Numbered from the stretch's first letter, positions 42,406-51,655 are shown. The stretch: DNA of 64,000 bases from Kiritimatiellaceae bacterium (GCA_013141415.1 JABFQY010000007.1:18462-82461), one strand, 5' to 3'. The notes: a model not told the origin generated them from the letters alone. Program-made: numbers and translations.

Positions 42406-43590
42406 ATGAGTAAGATCCGTGCCGACCATGTTTTCACATCTGAATCCGTCTCCGAAGGCCATCCCGACAAAGTCTGCGACCAGATATCCGACGCCATTCT
42501 CGACGCCTGCCTTGCGCAGGATTCCAAGAGCCGCGTCGCCTGCGAAACGCTCGTCAGCACCAATCTGGTCGTCAACGCCGGTGAAATCACCTGCTCAGGA
42601 TGGGATAAAATCAATCCGGAAGCCATTGCACGGCGGGTAGTCCACGACATCGGCTACGACCGCAAAGAGCTGGAATTCTGCTCGGAAACCTTCACCTACA
42701 TCGGGCGCCTGCATGAGCAGTCCCCTGACATTGCTCAAGGGGTGGATGAGGGGCGCGGACTTTTTCTGGAGCAGGGCGCAGGCGATCAGGGTATGATGTT
42801 CGGCTATGCTTCCGACGAAACCGCAGCGCTGATGCCGGCACCGGTTTACTACAGCCACCTGCTGCTCGACGAACTGCAGAAAATCCGCAAGGCCGGAACC
42901 ATTCCGTATCTGCGGCCCGACTCGAAATCACAGGTTTCCATTCAATACGTTAACGGCCAGCCGCACCACATCACTTCCGTTGTGGTCTCGCACCAGACCG
43001 CCGATGTTCCGCTCGAAACAATCCGTAAAGATCTGATTGAAGTGGTTCAGCAGGTTCTCGGCCCGACCGGTCTGCTCAAGAACAACGTCGAATATTTCAT
43101 CAATCCGACCGGAAAATTTGTTATCGGCGGCCCGCATGGCGACGCCGGACTGACCGGTCGTAAAATCATTGTTGATACCTACGGCGGCGTCGGCAGCCAC
43201 GGCGGCGGCGCATTCTCCGGCAAAGACCCGTCCAAAGTGGACCGTTCCGCCGCATACTACGCCCGCTATGTCGCCAAAAACATCGTCGCCGCCGGTCTGG
43301 CGAAAAAATGCGAAGTTCAGGTGGCCTATGCCATCGGCGTTGCCAAACCGCTCAGCATCAACGTGGACACCTACGGTACCGGTAAGCTCGAAGACAGCCA
43401 GCTGGAAGCCATCGTCTCCTCCGGAAAAATCTTTGATTTCCGCCCCGCCGCGCTCATCAAAGAGCTGGGACTTCTCACGCCGAAAGGCTGGAGCTACCGC
43501 GACACCGCCGCCTACGGACACTTCGGCCGTTCGCAGTTCCCGTGGGAAAAAACCTGCAAAGTCGAAGCGCTCAAAGCCGCCGCGAAATAG
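42406..43590 (+). CDS. metK: S-adenosylmethionine synthetase
   Basis: 394 residues with [28 protein letters not shown] and [18 protein letters not shown]. It makes SAM from methionine and ATP. GAGAGGAACC lies upstream of the ATG. All active-site segments are intact. Confidence 0.98.
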   Translation: MSKIRADHVFTSESVSEGHPDKVCDQISDAILDACLAQDSKSRVACETLVSTNLVVNAGEITCSGWDKINPEAIARRVVHDIGYDRKELEFCSETFTYIGRLHEQSPDIAQGVDEGRGLFLEQGAGDQGMMFGYASDETAALMPAPVYYSHLLLDELQKIRKAGTIPYLRPDSKSQVSIQYVNGQPHHITSVVVSHQTADVPLETIRKDLIEVVQQVLGPTGLLKNNVEYFINPTGKFVIGGPHGDAGLTGRKIIVDTYGGVGSHGGGAFSGKDPSKVDRSAAYYARYVAKNIVAAGLAKKCEVQVAYAIGVAKPLSINVDTYGTGKLEDSQLEAIVSSGKIFDFRPAALIKELGLLTPKGWSYRDTAAYGHFGRSQFPWEKTCKVEALKAAAK

Positions 43591-43604
43591 TTTGGTTTTT
43601 GCGG

Positions 43605-43633
43605 TTGATTCACTATCCGGCACACAGTACATT
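43605..43633 (+). promoter_or_regulatory. Predicted tRNA-Arg promoter
   Basis: TTGATT and TACATT with a 17-bp spacer, ending 15 bp before the first tRNA base. Confidence 0.55.
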
Positions 43634-43648
43634 CTGCGCTTCCTTGAA

Positions 43649-43725
43649 GCACCCATAGCTCAATTGGATAGAGCATCTGACTACGAATCAGAAGGTTACA
43701 GGTTCGACTCCTGTTGGGTGCACCA
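43649..43725 (+). tRNA. tRNA-Arg (anticodon ACG)
   Basis: A 7-bp acceptor stem (GCACCCA/TGGGTGC), D-arm AGCTCAATTGGATAGAGC, anticodon loop CTACGAA with ACG at 43683-43685, T-arm with GGTTCGACTCC, discriminator A and an encoded CCA. It lies alone after metK with its own promoter and terminator. Confidence 0.98.
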
Positions 43726-43729
43726 GTTA

Positions 43730-43755
43730 AAAAGCCCTGCGAAAACAGGGCTTTT
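43730..43755 (+). terminator. Rho-independent terminator of tRNA-Arg
   Basis: AAAAGCCCTG and CAGGGCTTTT pair with a six-base loop, ending in a T run. Confidence 0.9.
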
Positions 43756-43806
43756 AGCTTTTCCGGTTCGATGTTCCGGTTATCCGGCGCAAATGGTTTT
43801 ACCTTT

Positions 43807-43854
43807 GTAGCCGAGGTCCTTGACCTCGGTTCCGCGATCATGGATCGCGGCTAC
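43807..43854. repeat. GTAG-type twin-hairpin REP, complete 48-bp form
   Basis: GTAG, stem CCGAGGTC (loop CTT), TT, stem CCGCGATC (loop ATG), CTAC. This is the cleanest example of the plan: 4+19+2+19+4 bases. The inverse complement of its sequence is the truncated element at 2861. Confidence 0.96.
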
Positions 43855-43882
43855 AATTCTCCGCGCCTTTGCGAGAAATCTT

Positions 43883-44617
43883 TTATTGAATGCAGGCGAC
43901 GATGGAACCATCATAAGCGGCTTTGACGGAGGAGCCGGGCGGAACGGTGAGAAAGTCCGCGCTGTTCCAGTCGCCGTTGACCAGTTTGCGGATGAGGGTC
44001 ATGTCGCCGGGGACGGTTTCAAAACTCCAGTCGTGTTCATCGGCTTTCTGTCGCGCGGTCTGTTCCATGTCCGGCGGTTCGACGCCCATCGGAATCCAGG
44101 CGAAGTGGCTGTAGTTGCGGGTTCCCTGGCAGAGTGTTTCGTAAAGATATTCGGCGTTGTCTTCGCCGTATTTTTCAACCATCTCTTCCATCGTCAGATT
44201 CATGCCGAGCTGCGCCTGTACGGAAAGATCGGCCAGATCGCCGGAAGTTTCGCCGCGCTCCAGCCAGCCGCTGGTAAGGAAGTAGGTGCCGGGATGCGTG
44301 TCGAAGTAGTCGCGGTAGCGGTCGCGTCCGCCCATAAACAGCGTGATGCAGTCGTGCGCCCGCGGCAGAATCAGCGGACAGTTGCGGGCGCGGACGCCGA
44401 CCAGTCCGTTATTGCAAAGTCCGTAGCCGAGCAGGATGGCGTCGTAGGTTCCGTCAACGGCATCAATGGCTTCCTGCATCTTGACCGGCATCTGGCCCGG
44501 CGGCAGATCGTGCAGTCCTTTTGGCAGAAAGGTGATGTCGACGCGGTGCGGGCTGACGGCGACCGCCGCGCACATTTCACGGTAAAAAATTTCACAGCTG
44601 ATCAGTTTCAGGTTCAT
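43883..44617 (-). CDS. DUF1638-family protein
   Basis: 244 residues. LKLISCEIFYREMC, DAILLGYGLCNNGLVGV, HDCITLFMGGRDRYRDYF and PGTYFLTSGWLERGE match DUF1638, whose conserved cysteines (here in SCEI, GLCNN and HDC) suggest metal or corrinoid-linked chemistry. In other bacteria the family sits near corrinoid methyltransferases; here its neighbours are metK and a flavoprotein. Confidence 0.88.
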   Translation of the reverse strand: MNLKLISCEIFYREMCAAVAVSPHRVDITFLPKGLHDLPPGQMPVKMQEAIDAVDGTYDAILLGYGLCNNGLVGVRARNCPLILPRAHDCITLFMGGRDRYRDYFDTHPGTYFLTSGWLERGETSGDLADLSVQAQLGMNLTMEEMVEKYGEDNAEYLYETLCQGTRNYSHFAWIPMGVEPPDMEQTARQKADEHDWSFETVPGDMTLIRKLVNGDWNSADFLTVPPGSSVKAAYDGSIVACIQ

Positions 44618-44634
44618 AACGTAAATTTTAATCG

Positions 44635-44709
44635 CCTCGCAGAGATACAGAGGTCGCAGAGTTTCAATTAAATTAAAGTCTCCTCTGCGTTCTCAAACTC
44701 TCTGCGAGG
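44635..44709. repeat. Inverted repeat (CCTCGCAGAGA family) at the end of the YhiN-like gene
   Basis: CCTCGCAGAGA and TCTCTGCGAGG form the outer arms, with internal GAGGTCGCAGAG and CTCCTCTGCG words. It has no GTAG feet, so it is a different family. Its right arm encodes the last residues and the TGA stop of the flavoprotein gene. Confidence 0.8.
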
Positions 44710-45760
44710 AATGAACTCTTAGTTTCTTGGCGATGGCGTCCATGGCGAGGCGGGCGGTGGAGAAGGCGGCCTGTAAATTATAGCCGCCGCTCGGGCCGTC
44801 GATGTCGAGGATTTCACCCGCGAAGAAAAGCCCCGGAACTTTTTTCGATTCCATGGTGCGTGAGTCGACTTCATTGAGCGCGATGCCGCCGACGGTGACC
44901 ATCGCTTCTTTGAGCTGGCGGACGCGGAGAGGATTGAGCGTCCATTTCTTGCCGTTTAGTTCGACTTCGAAGCTGTAGTTCTTGAGATCGCGTCGCGCGA
45001 TGATCCGGCTGGCGTTGGTGACTGCCGGTCCGCCGATGCCGTATTTTTCGATTTCCAGAAATCCTTCGGTCGTGGCGACGGCTTTTCCGCCGACCATGAT
45101 TTTCAGGACGACGTTCGGAATACTGCGCACCGGATTGGCGTGAATCCATGCGGGCGGCATATCGAATCCGGCGAGGCCGGGGCGGTACGGCGTGACTTTG
45201 TGTCCGAGCGACGCGGCCATTTTCTGTCCGTCGCCGACGGAGCCGGTTTTCGGATAGCTGACGCCGCCGGTGGCGAGCAGAAGCGCCCGCGAAGTGAGTT
45301 CGACGCTATCGGTTTTGACCAGCCATTCGCCGGTTTGCAGCGGAATGATTTTATGCACGGCGCTGTTGAGCATGATGCCGATGTTGTATTTCGCCAGCAG
45401 GTCGGTGAAAAGGTGGTGGACGTCGGATGCTTTTTCGCTGGCCGGATAGACCCGCTTGTCGCGCTGCATTTTTGTGACCAGTCCGTTTTTATGGCACCAC
45501 TCGCGCAAGGCGGACGGCGGAAACGCCATCAGCGCCGGTTCGAGGAACGGGGCGACCGGATCGCCGTAGTCGGCCAGCATTTCTTTGACGGGCAGGGCGG
45601 AGGTGATGTTGCAACGGTTGTTGCCGCACATCAGCAGTTTGCGTCCCGGCTTCGGACAGCGTTCTAGAATGACGGTGCGGATTTTGCGTTCGCCCGCGTT
45701 GACGCCGGCCATAAAGCCCGCCGCTCCGCCGCCGATTATTATCAAGTCAGTTGAGGTCAT
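44693..45760 (-). CDS. YhiN/HI0933-family FAD-dependent oxidoreductase, shortened
   Basis: 355 residues, shorter than the usual 390-420. The FAD fold LIIIGGGAAGFMAG, GRKLLMCGNNRCNIT and the C-terminal FAGEILDIDGPSGGYNLQAAF are present. The last residues (SSQRV) and the stop come from the inverted repeat at 44635. The central insertion domain also looks short. The substrate of the family is not generally known. Confidence 0.88.
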   Translation of the reverse strand: MTSTDLIIIGGGAAGFMAGVNAGERKIRTVILERCPKPGRKLLMCGNNRCNITSALPVKEMLADYGDPVAPFLEPALMAFPPSALREWCHKNGLVTKMQRDKRVYPASEKASDVHHLFTDLLAKYNIGIMLNSAVHKIIPLQTGEWLVKTDSVELTSRALLLATGGVSYPKTGSVGDGQKMAASLGHKVTPYRPGLAGFDMPPAWIHANPVRSIPNVVLKIMVGGKAVATTEGFLEIEKYGIGGPAVTNASRIIARRDLKNYSFEVELNGKKWTLNPLRVRQLKEAMVTVGGIALNEVDSRTMESKKVPGLFFAGEILDIDGPSGGYNLQAAFSTARLAMDAIAKKLRVHSSQRV

Positions 45761-45774
45761 AAATTTTTCTTAAT

Positions 45775-45822
45775 GTAGGACAGCCATCCTGGCTGTCTAG
45801 ACAGGCTGGAAGCCTGTCCTAC
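45775..45822. repeat. GTAG-type twin-hairpin REP, 48 bp (GACAGG subfamily)
   Basis: GTAG, GACAGCCA-TCC-TGGCTGTC, TA, GACAGGCT-GGA-AGCCTGTC, CTAC. The first stem differs from that of the other two copies (GACAGGCA/TGCCTGTC) on both sides, so pairing is conserved. The right foot contains the trpD stop codon. Confidence 0.95.
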
Positions 45823-46835
45823 TTTTGTTGGCTGGCTTCAGCCAGCAGTTCTAGTTTTTCGAGCGCGGCGCCGGAGTCGATGGATTCGGCGGCCAGTTGA
45901 ATTCCTTCCGGCGGAGTCTTGGCTTTTCCGCCCGCCATAATCGCAAAGGCGGCGTTGAGCAGAACGATGTCGCGCTTCGCTCCTTTTTCTTTACCGGCGA
46001 GAATCGCCCGGACGATTTTGGCGTTTTCCGCCGGTTCGCCGCCGGTGATATCGGCGGTACAGGCGGGCGGCAGTCCGAGTCCGGCGGGCTGGACTTCGTA
46101 GGTTTCCAGTTTGCTGCGGCGGATTTCGGTGACGAGGCTGGTCGTGGTCGTGGTGATCTCGTCGAGTCCGTCATTACCATGGACGACGAAAAGGTGGCTC
46201 GCGCCGAGCTGGGCGCAGGCGTCCGCGATGACCGGAACCAGTTTGGAGGAGAAGACGCCGAGTACGCCGTTTTTGACTCCGGCCGGATTGCAGAGCGGGC
46301 CAAGTATGTTGAAGAGGCTCCAGAAGCCGAGTTCTTTGCGCGGCGCGGCGGCGTATTTCATGGCCGGGTGCAACGCCTGCGCGAAAAGGAAGGCAATGCC
46401 GATCGTTTCGAGGCATTCTTCCATTTTCTGCGGGCTGTACTGAAGGTTGATGCCGAGTTCGGACAGTACGTTGGCGGAGCCGCATTTGCTGGAGACGCCG
46501 TAGCTTCCGTGTTTGGCGACGGTAACGCCTGCTCCGGCAGTAACGAAGGCGGCGGCGGTGGAAATATTGAAGGTATGCGCGCCGTCGCCGCCGGTTCCGA
46601 CGATATCCACGGCGTTCGGGTCGTCACAGCGGATTTTGACCATATTTTCGCGCATGGCCTGCGCGGCTCCGGCGATGATTTCCGGTGTTTCGCCGTGCAT
46701 GCGGACGGCGGCGATAAATCCGCCGATCTGCGCCGGAGTCGCCTCGCCCTTCATGATGGTCATGATGGCCCGGTATGCCTCGTCACGGGCGATAGTTTTA
46801 CCTTCTATCAGGGCTTGAATGGCATCTTTGATCAT
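45819..46835 (-). CDS. trpD: Anthranilate phosphoribosyltransferase
   Basis: 338 residues from ATG 46835, which has AAGGA upstream. VDIVGTGGDGAHTFNIST, the KHGSYGVSSKCGSAN loop and the terminal acidic helix are typical. It makes phosphoribosyl-anthranilate in tryptophan synthesis. No other trp gene is adjacent. The TAG stop lies in the REP foot at 45819-45822. Confidence 0.96.
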   Translation of the reverse strand: MIKDAIQALIEGKTIARDEAYRAIMTIMKGEATPAQIGGFIAAVRMHGETPEIIAGAAQAMRENMVKIRCDDPNAVDIVGTGGDGAHTFNISTAAAFVTAGAGVTVAKHGSYGVSSKCGSANVLSELGINLQYSPQKMEECLETIGIAFLFAQALHPAMKYAAAPRKELGFWSLFNILGPLCNPAGVKNGVLGVFSSKLVPVIADACAQLGASHLFVVHGNDGLDEITTTTTSLVTEIRRSKLETYEVQPAGLGLPPACTADITGGEPAENAKIVRAILAGKEKGAKRDIVLLNAAFAIMAGGKAKTPPEGIQLAAESIDSGAALEKLELLAEASQQK

Positions 46836-46910
46836 TGGAGTCCTTTTTGAACTTGTCCGGTTTTTTGGAGAGCGTATCATCCGCCTCTAATATTTTCAAA
46901 GAGGAACACC

Positions 46911-48251
46911 ATGTCTATTTCACCGTTTGCCTGTACCAGTCCCGACGACGAAAAAGCGATGCTCGCCTCGATCGGCGCGAAGACATTCGACGATCTTTTC
47001 GCCCACATTCCGGCGGAGTTTCAGTCGGATCAATTCAATCTGCCGGAAGGCCTCTCCGAAATGGAAATGATGCAGCAGATCCGTGCTATCGCCCGGAAAA
47101 ATTCGTCAGACCTCACCAACTTTTGCGGTGCCGGATTTTACGACCACTTCATTCCCGCCGCCGTCAATTCGCTGACGTCGCGCGGCGAGTTTTTCACGGC
47201 CTACACGCCGTACCAGCCGGAAGCGGCGCAGGGCACCTTGCAGGCGATGTTTGAATACCAGACCGCCATCACGCGCCTGACCAACATGGAAGTTTCCAAC
47301 TCGTCGCTTTACGACGGCGGTACCGCGCTGTTCGAAGGAATGATGATGGCGCTGCGCATTACCAAGCGCAACCGCGTGCTGGTCGACGAAGGCGTCAGCC
47401 CGATCTATCGCACCATGCTTTGCAGTTACACCCGTAACCTCAAAATCGAATACCGCGAAGTTCCGCTTTCCGGAGGCGTCGCCGACCGCGCCGCCTTTGC
47501 CAAACAGCTCGACGGTACCGTCGGCGCGGTGCTATTGCAGAATCCCAACTTCTTCGGCTGTCTCGACGACCTGACCGATGTGATTGCTCAGGCGCACGGT
47601 GCCGGTGCGATTGCGGTGGTATCGGCTTATCCGATCTCGCTCGGCGTTGTCAAAACGCCTGGCGAAATGGATGCCGACATTGTTACCGGCGACGGCCAGA
47701 GTCTCGGCCTGCCGCTGTCGTTCGGCGGACCGTACCTCGGCTTTATGGCGACGAAGAAAAAATATGTCCGCAATATGCCGGGCCGTATCGTCGGCGCGAC
47801 CACGGACGGGCAGGGGCGGCGCGGTTATGTGCTGACACTGCAAGCCCGCGAACAGCATATCCGCCGCGAAAAGGCCGCTTCCAACATTTGTACCAACATG
47901 CAGCTCTGCGCGCTCCGCTCGGTCGTTTATCTTTCACTGCTCGGCAAACACGGCTTTACCGATGTCGCCCGCCAGTGCATGGATCGCGCCGGTTATGCCT
48001 GGATGCGCCTCAAAGCGATCAAAGGAGTCGAGCCTTTGTATGATCGTCCGTTCTTTAACGAGTTTGCCCTGAAACTGCCGAAAGACGCCGGTGAAGTGGT
48101 GAGCGACTTGATCAGCGAAGGCATCGCCGCCGGGTTCCCCGCCGGACGCTACTACCCCGGCATGGAAAACGTTCTGCTTTGCGCCTTCACCGAAAAGCGC
48201 ACGAAAAAAGAAATTGATATTTTGGCCGCTAAATTGGAGTCAGTGCTGTGA
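46911..48251 (+). CDS. gcvPA: Glycine dehydrogenase (decarboxylating) subunit 1
   Basis: 446 residues, the N-terminal half of the split P-protein. PSDQ-like start, FCGAGFYDHFIPAAVNSL, FEYQTAITRLTNMEVSNSSL and GDGQSLGLPLSFGGPYLGF are present. It decarboxylates glycine in the cleavage system together with subunit 2. It overlaps gcvPB by four bases. No gcvT or gcvH is in the window. Confidence 0.97.
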   Translation: MSISPFACTSPDDEKAMLASIGAKTFDDLFAHIPAEFQSDQFNLPEGLSEMEMMQQIRAIARKNSSDLTNFCGAGFYDHFIPAAVNSLTSRGEFFTAYTPYQPEAAQGTLQAMFEYQTAITRLTNMEVSNSSLYDGGTALFEGMMMALRITKRNRVLVDEGVSPIYRTMLCSYTRNLKIEYREVPLSGGVADRAAFAKQLDGTVGAVLLQNPNFFGCLDDLTDVIAQAHGAGAIAVVSAYPISLGVVKTPGEMDADIVTGDGQSLGLPLSFGGPYLGFMATKKKYVRNMPGRIVGATTDGQGRRGYVLTLQAREQHIRREKAASNICTNMQLCALRSVVYLSLLGKHGFTDVARQCMDRAGYAWMRLKAIKGVEPLYDRPFFNEFALKLPKDAGEVVSDLISEGIAAGFPAGRYYPGMENVLLCAFTEKRTKKEIDILAAKLESVL

Positions 48252-49690
48252 AATTGATTTACGAGATAAGTTCAAAAGGTCGCGGTGGAGTACGGATTCC
48301 GGAAGACCGGATTTCCGAACACGACATCATCAGTAAAAACCTGCTGCGCGCGGCGCCCGCGGAACTGCCGGAGGTTTCTGAAAGCGAAGTGGTGCGGCAC
48401 TACACCAAGCTGTCGCGGCTGAATTATTCGGTCGATACACACTTTTATCCGCTTGGCTCCTGTACGATGAAGCATAATCCGCGCGCCTGCGAAGCCGCCG
48501 CGTCGCTGCCCGATTTGTGCGACACTCATCCGCTCTGGCCGCAGCTGCGCCACGGCGGACTGCTGACGCAGGGCTCGCTCCAGATTCTTTACTCGCTGGA
48601 GCGCATGCTTTCCGAAATCACCGGCCTGGCCGAGTTCACGCTCCAGCCGATGGCCGGCTCGCACGGCGAGCTGACGGCGGTGATGATGATGGCGGCTTAT
48701 CACCGCGACCGCGGCAATAAGAAGACGCACATTATTATTCCTGACTCGGCACACGGCACCAATCCGGCCAGCGCGGCGCTCGGCGGTTACGCCGTGGTGA
48801 CGATTCCGTCAGACGCCAGCGGCGATATGGATATCGAACTGTTCAAAGCGGCGCTTAATGACGAGACGGCTGGCGTGATGCTGACGCTTCCCAGTACGCT
48901 CGGTGTGTTCAATCCGAAGGTGAAAGAAATCATCAAAGCGGTTCACGCGGTGGACGGTCTGATGTATTACGACGGCGCGAACTTTAACGCCATCATGGGC
49001 CGTATCAAACCCGGCGAGCTGGGCTTCGATCTCTGCCACTTGAATCTGCATAAATCGTTTTCGACGCCGCACGGCGGCGGCGGTCCCGGCACCGGTCCGG
49101 TCGGCGTTTGCGAAAAACTGCGGCCATACCTGCCGATCTCGCGTGTCGCCAAAACTAAAGACGGAACCTACACACTCGATTACGATTTCCCGAAGAGCAT
49201 CGGCTACATCGCGCCATTCTACGGTAACTTCGCCATTCTCGTCCGCGCCTACGCTTATCTGCTGATGCTCGGACGTGACGGCCTGCGTGCCACCAGCGAT
49301 CGCGCCGTGCTCAACGCCAATTATGTGCAGGAAAAGCTGCGTCCGTATTTTGCGGCAGTCACTAAGGGCCGCTGTATGCATGAATGCGTCTTCAGCGGTA
49401 AGACGCTGGGCGAAGGCGTTCATACGCTCGATCTCGCCAAGGCACTGCTTGACCGCGGTTATCACGCGCCGACGATTTACTTCCCGCTCAACGTGCCGGA
49501 AGCCATTATGATCGAGCCGACGGAAACGGAAACGCGCGAAACTCTCGATGCATTCTGCAAAGACATGATCGAGATTTTTGAGCTTTCTAAAACCAATCCG
49601 GAGGCCGTGCACGCCGCGCCGATCACCACGCCGGTCGGTCGCCTCGACGAAGTCGCCGCCGCCAAGAACATGGAGCTGACGTTTCAGTGA
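48248..49690 (+). CDS. gcvPB: Glycine dehydrogenase (decarboxylating) subunit 2
   Basis: 480 residues from GTG 48248. The PLP lysine is in NLHKSFSTPHGGGGPG, and HFYPLGSCTMKHNPR is diagnostic of subunit 2. It forms the holo-P-protein with gcvPA. Confidence 0.97.
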   Translation: MKLIYEISSKGRGGVRIPEDRISEHDIISKNLLRAAPAELPEVSESEVVRHYTKLSRLNYSVDTHFYPLGSCTMKHNPRACEAAASLPDLCDTHPLWPQLRHGGLLTQGSLQILYSLERMLSEITGLAEFTLQPMAGSHGELTAVMMMAAYHRDRGNKKTHIIIPDSAHGTNPASAALGGYAVVTIPSDASGDMDIELFKAALNDETAGVMLTLPSTLGVFNPKVKEIIKAVHAVDGLMYYDGANFNAIMGRIKPGELGFDLCHLNLHKSFSTPHGGGGPGTGPVGVCEKLRPYLPISRVAKTKDGTYTLDYDFPKSIGYIAPFYGNFAILVRAYAYLLMLGRDGLRATSDRAVLNANYVQEKLRPYFAAVTKGRCMHECVFSGKTLGEGVHTLDLAKALLDRGYHAPTIYFPLNVPEAIMIEPTETETRETLDAFCKDMIEIFELSKTNPEAVHAAPITTPVGRLDEVAAAKNMELTFQ

Positions 49691-49692
49691 AA

Positions 49693-49740
49693 GCAGGACA
49701 GGCATCTTGCCTGTCCAGACAGGCTGGAAGCCTATCCTAC
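49693..49740. repeat. GTAG-type twin-hairpin REP, 48 bp (GACAGG subfamily, left foot GCAG)
   Basis: Same layout as 50029-50076 with one foot base changed (GCAG) and one mismatch in the last stem. It begins 2 bp after the gcvPB TGA. Confidence 0.93.
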
Positions 49741-49753
49741 GTTGGGAGTTGAG

Positions 49754-50032
49754 ATGATAAAGCATATCGTTATTTGGACGATGAAGCCGGAGACGGCGGC
49801 GGAACAGAAAACGGAAATGAAAAACCGGCTGGAAGCGCTGGCTGGAAAAATTTCCGCGCTTCGAAAAATCGAAGTCGGGATCGATCCTGATAACGGCACG
49901 ATGTCGCTCTATTCCGAGTTCGCTTCCGAAGATGATCTGATTGTCTATCAGATGCATCCCGACCATCAGGCGGTTGTTGGATTTGTAAAGCCGCTCGTGG
50001 CGGGCCGGGTCGTTTGCGATTATTTAGCGTAG
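49754..50032 (+). CDS. Dabb-domain (stress-responsive A/B barrel) protein
   Basis: 92 residues from ATG 49754, after GGGAG. IKHIVIWTMKPET and YSEFASEDDLIVYQMHPDH match the dimeric alpha/beta-barrel family. Function is unknown. It sits between two REPs, and its TAG stop is part of the second one's GTAG. Confidence 0.88.
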   Translation: MIKHIVIWTMKPETAAEQKTEMKNRLEALAGKISALRKIEVGIDPDNGTMSLYSEFASEDDLIVYQMHPDHQAVVGFVKPLVAGRVVCDYLA

Positions 50033-50076
50033 GACAGGCATCTTGCCTGTCTGGACAGGCTGGAAGCCTGTCCTAC
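50029..50076. repeat. GTAG-type twin-hairpin REP, 48 bp (GACAGG subfamily)
   Basis: GTAG, GACAGGCA-TCT-TGCCTGTC, TG, GACAGGCT-GGA-AGCCTGTC, CTAC. The left foot contains the Dabb stop codon. It also lies 6 bp from the end of the convergent CBM9-like gene. Confidence 0.96.
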
Positions 50077-50081
50077 ATTAA

Positions 50082-50792
50082 TTATTCCCCCAGCGTGTGT
50101 TCGGCGATCCGGTCAGCGTTGCATTCTTTGTCCGGCATCGTGTTTTCAGATTTTCTGCCTGCATAGCCGTTTGCGCCGACATCGACGATGGCGATGTCAA
50201 CGCCTACTTCAAATTCCGGCGCGACCTCCGTCATTTTTGAATGCCGTCTGGATGAGGCGTCGAATTTGTCGTAAAGCGGAACCATGATTTCATAGGTAAG
50301 TGTCTTTCCGCTCAGCGTAATAGCGACGGACGCCGGATTGTGCATCGGGAACGGATTGACGTTTGCCAGCTTCTTCCACGCGGCGGTTTTGTTTTTTGCC
50401 AGGCCGAAGATGTAGTGCTGTGCGCTGTTTTGAAGTTTTGAATAGTCGTTCGGCTGACTGCCGGTGTCGCCGCGTATGAAGAGTTCGATGCAGTCCTGCG
50501 CGTTGGATCCGACGTAGCTGTCATGCAGAAGCAAGCTGGAATCATCGTAGCGAACGGCAATGTAAAGGAAACCGTCATCGTTCCACCGGAGGGCCCACTG
50601 TGCATTGGAAATATTTTCCGGATTACCGTCCAGAGTCTGGGTCAGCGGCGTCCACTTAATTTGTTTCCAGTCATCCAGATTGCCGTCGATGCGAATTCGC
50701 CCGGCTTCCCGAATGTCTTTCGGCGTTCCGGTTTCGGCGTGAGAAACGCCAATGAGCAGGGATGGAATCAGAAATAATATCTGCGGTTTCAT
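50082..50792 (-). CDS. Secreted CBM9-like (DOMON-type) domain protein
   Basis: 236 residues with a signal peptide (LFLIPSLLIGVSHA). RIRIDGNLDDWKQIKWTPL, ALRWNDDGFLYIAVRYDD and DCIELFIRGD are typical of carbohydrate-binding module 9-like beta-sandwiches. There is no catalytic domain; it may bind glycans or heme outside the cell. Confidence 0.82.
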   Translation of the reverse strand: MKPQILFLIPSLLIGVSHAETGTPKDIREAGRIRIDGNLDDWKQIKWTPLTQTLDGNPENISNAQWALRWNDDGFLYIAVRYDDSSLLLHDSYVGSNAQDCIELFIRGDTGSQPNDYSKLQNSAQHYIFGLAKNKTAAWKKLANVNPFPMHNPASVAITLSGKTLTYEIMVPLYDKFDASSRRHSKMTEVAPEFEVGVDIAIVDVGANGYAGRKSENTMPDKECNADRIAEHTLGE

Positions 50793-50884
50793 GGCGGCCA
50801 GAGTAGGGCGGTTTACTTGAAAAGAAAAGAACGATCAGCCGGATCGTTGCCTTTTGCATCCGGGTTGGGTAATGATTCTTCGCA

Positions 50885-51655
50885 ATGGAAACGATAACCA
50901 GTCTGCAGAACGAACGCGTAAAGCGAATCATTAAACTTCAGCGCAAAGCCTCGGTGCGGCGCGCGGAGGGGCTGACAGTGATTGAAGGGGCTCGCGAAGT
51001 TTCACGGGCGATTGAAAACGGATGGCAGCCGGTTGAATTGTGGTTCTGTCCTGAACTGGGCGCCGAGAAACCGGGAGACGCGGGATATTTCCAGTGCTCC
51101 CGCGCGGTATTTGAAAAAATATCCTACCGCGAAGGTCCGGACGGCGTGCTGGCGGTCGGCCCGCTGGTCGGAAAGACGCTTGCCGATCTGAAGCTGCCGA
51201 AGAATCCGCTGATCCTTGTCGCCGAAGGACTGGAGAAGCCGGGGAATCTCGGTGCGCTGCTGCGTACTGCCGACGGTGCCGGAGCGGATGCGGTGATCGT
51301 GTGTGACTCAGCGACCGATCTGAATAATCCGAATGTGATTCGCGCCAGCATCGGCACGCTGTTTTATCTGCCGGTCGCCGAGGCAACTTCGGAAGAGACG
51401 ATTTCGTTTCTGGAAGAGAAAGGCGTCAAAGTTCTTTCGGCGGTTCCGGATGCCAAAACGGTTTATACAGATGTCGAACTGACCGGGCCGGTCGCGATTG
51501 TTGTCGGCGCGGAAGACAAAGGACTTTCCGATCAGTGGAAAACGGTAGCCGGTTTAAACGTGAGCATTCCAATGCTTGGGAAAAACGATTCGCTGAATGT
51601 CTCCGTTGCCGCAGCGATTCTTCTCTATGAGGTCGTTCGCCAGCGTAGTAAATAG
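50885..51655 (+). CDS. SpoU/TrmH-family RNA 2'-O-methyltransferase
   Basis: 256 residues. The N-terminal substrate-binding domain (SLQNERVKRIIKLQRKASV) is followed by the knotted SPOUT core with EKPGNLGALLRTADGAG, VVGAEDKGLS and IPMLGKNDSLNVSVAAAI. It probably methylates rRNA or tRNA ribose; the site is unknown. Confidence 0.93.
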   Translation: METITSLQNERVKRIIKLQRKASVRRAEGLTVIEGAREVSRAIENGWQPVELWFCPELGAEKPGDAGYFQCSRAVFEKISYREGPDGVLAVGPLVGKTLADLKLPKNPLILVAEGLEKPGNLGALLRTADGAGADAVIVCDSATDLNNPNVIRASIGTLFYLPVAEATSEETISFLEEKGVKVLSAVPDAKTVYTDVELTGPVAIVVGAEDKGLSDQWKTVAGLNVSIPMLGKNDSLNVSVAAAILLYEVVRQRSK

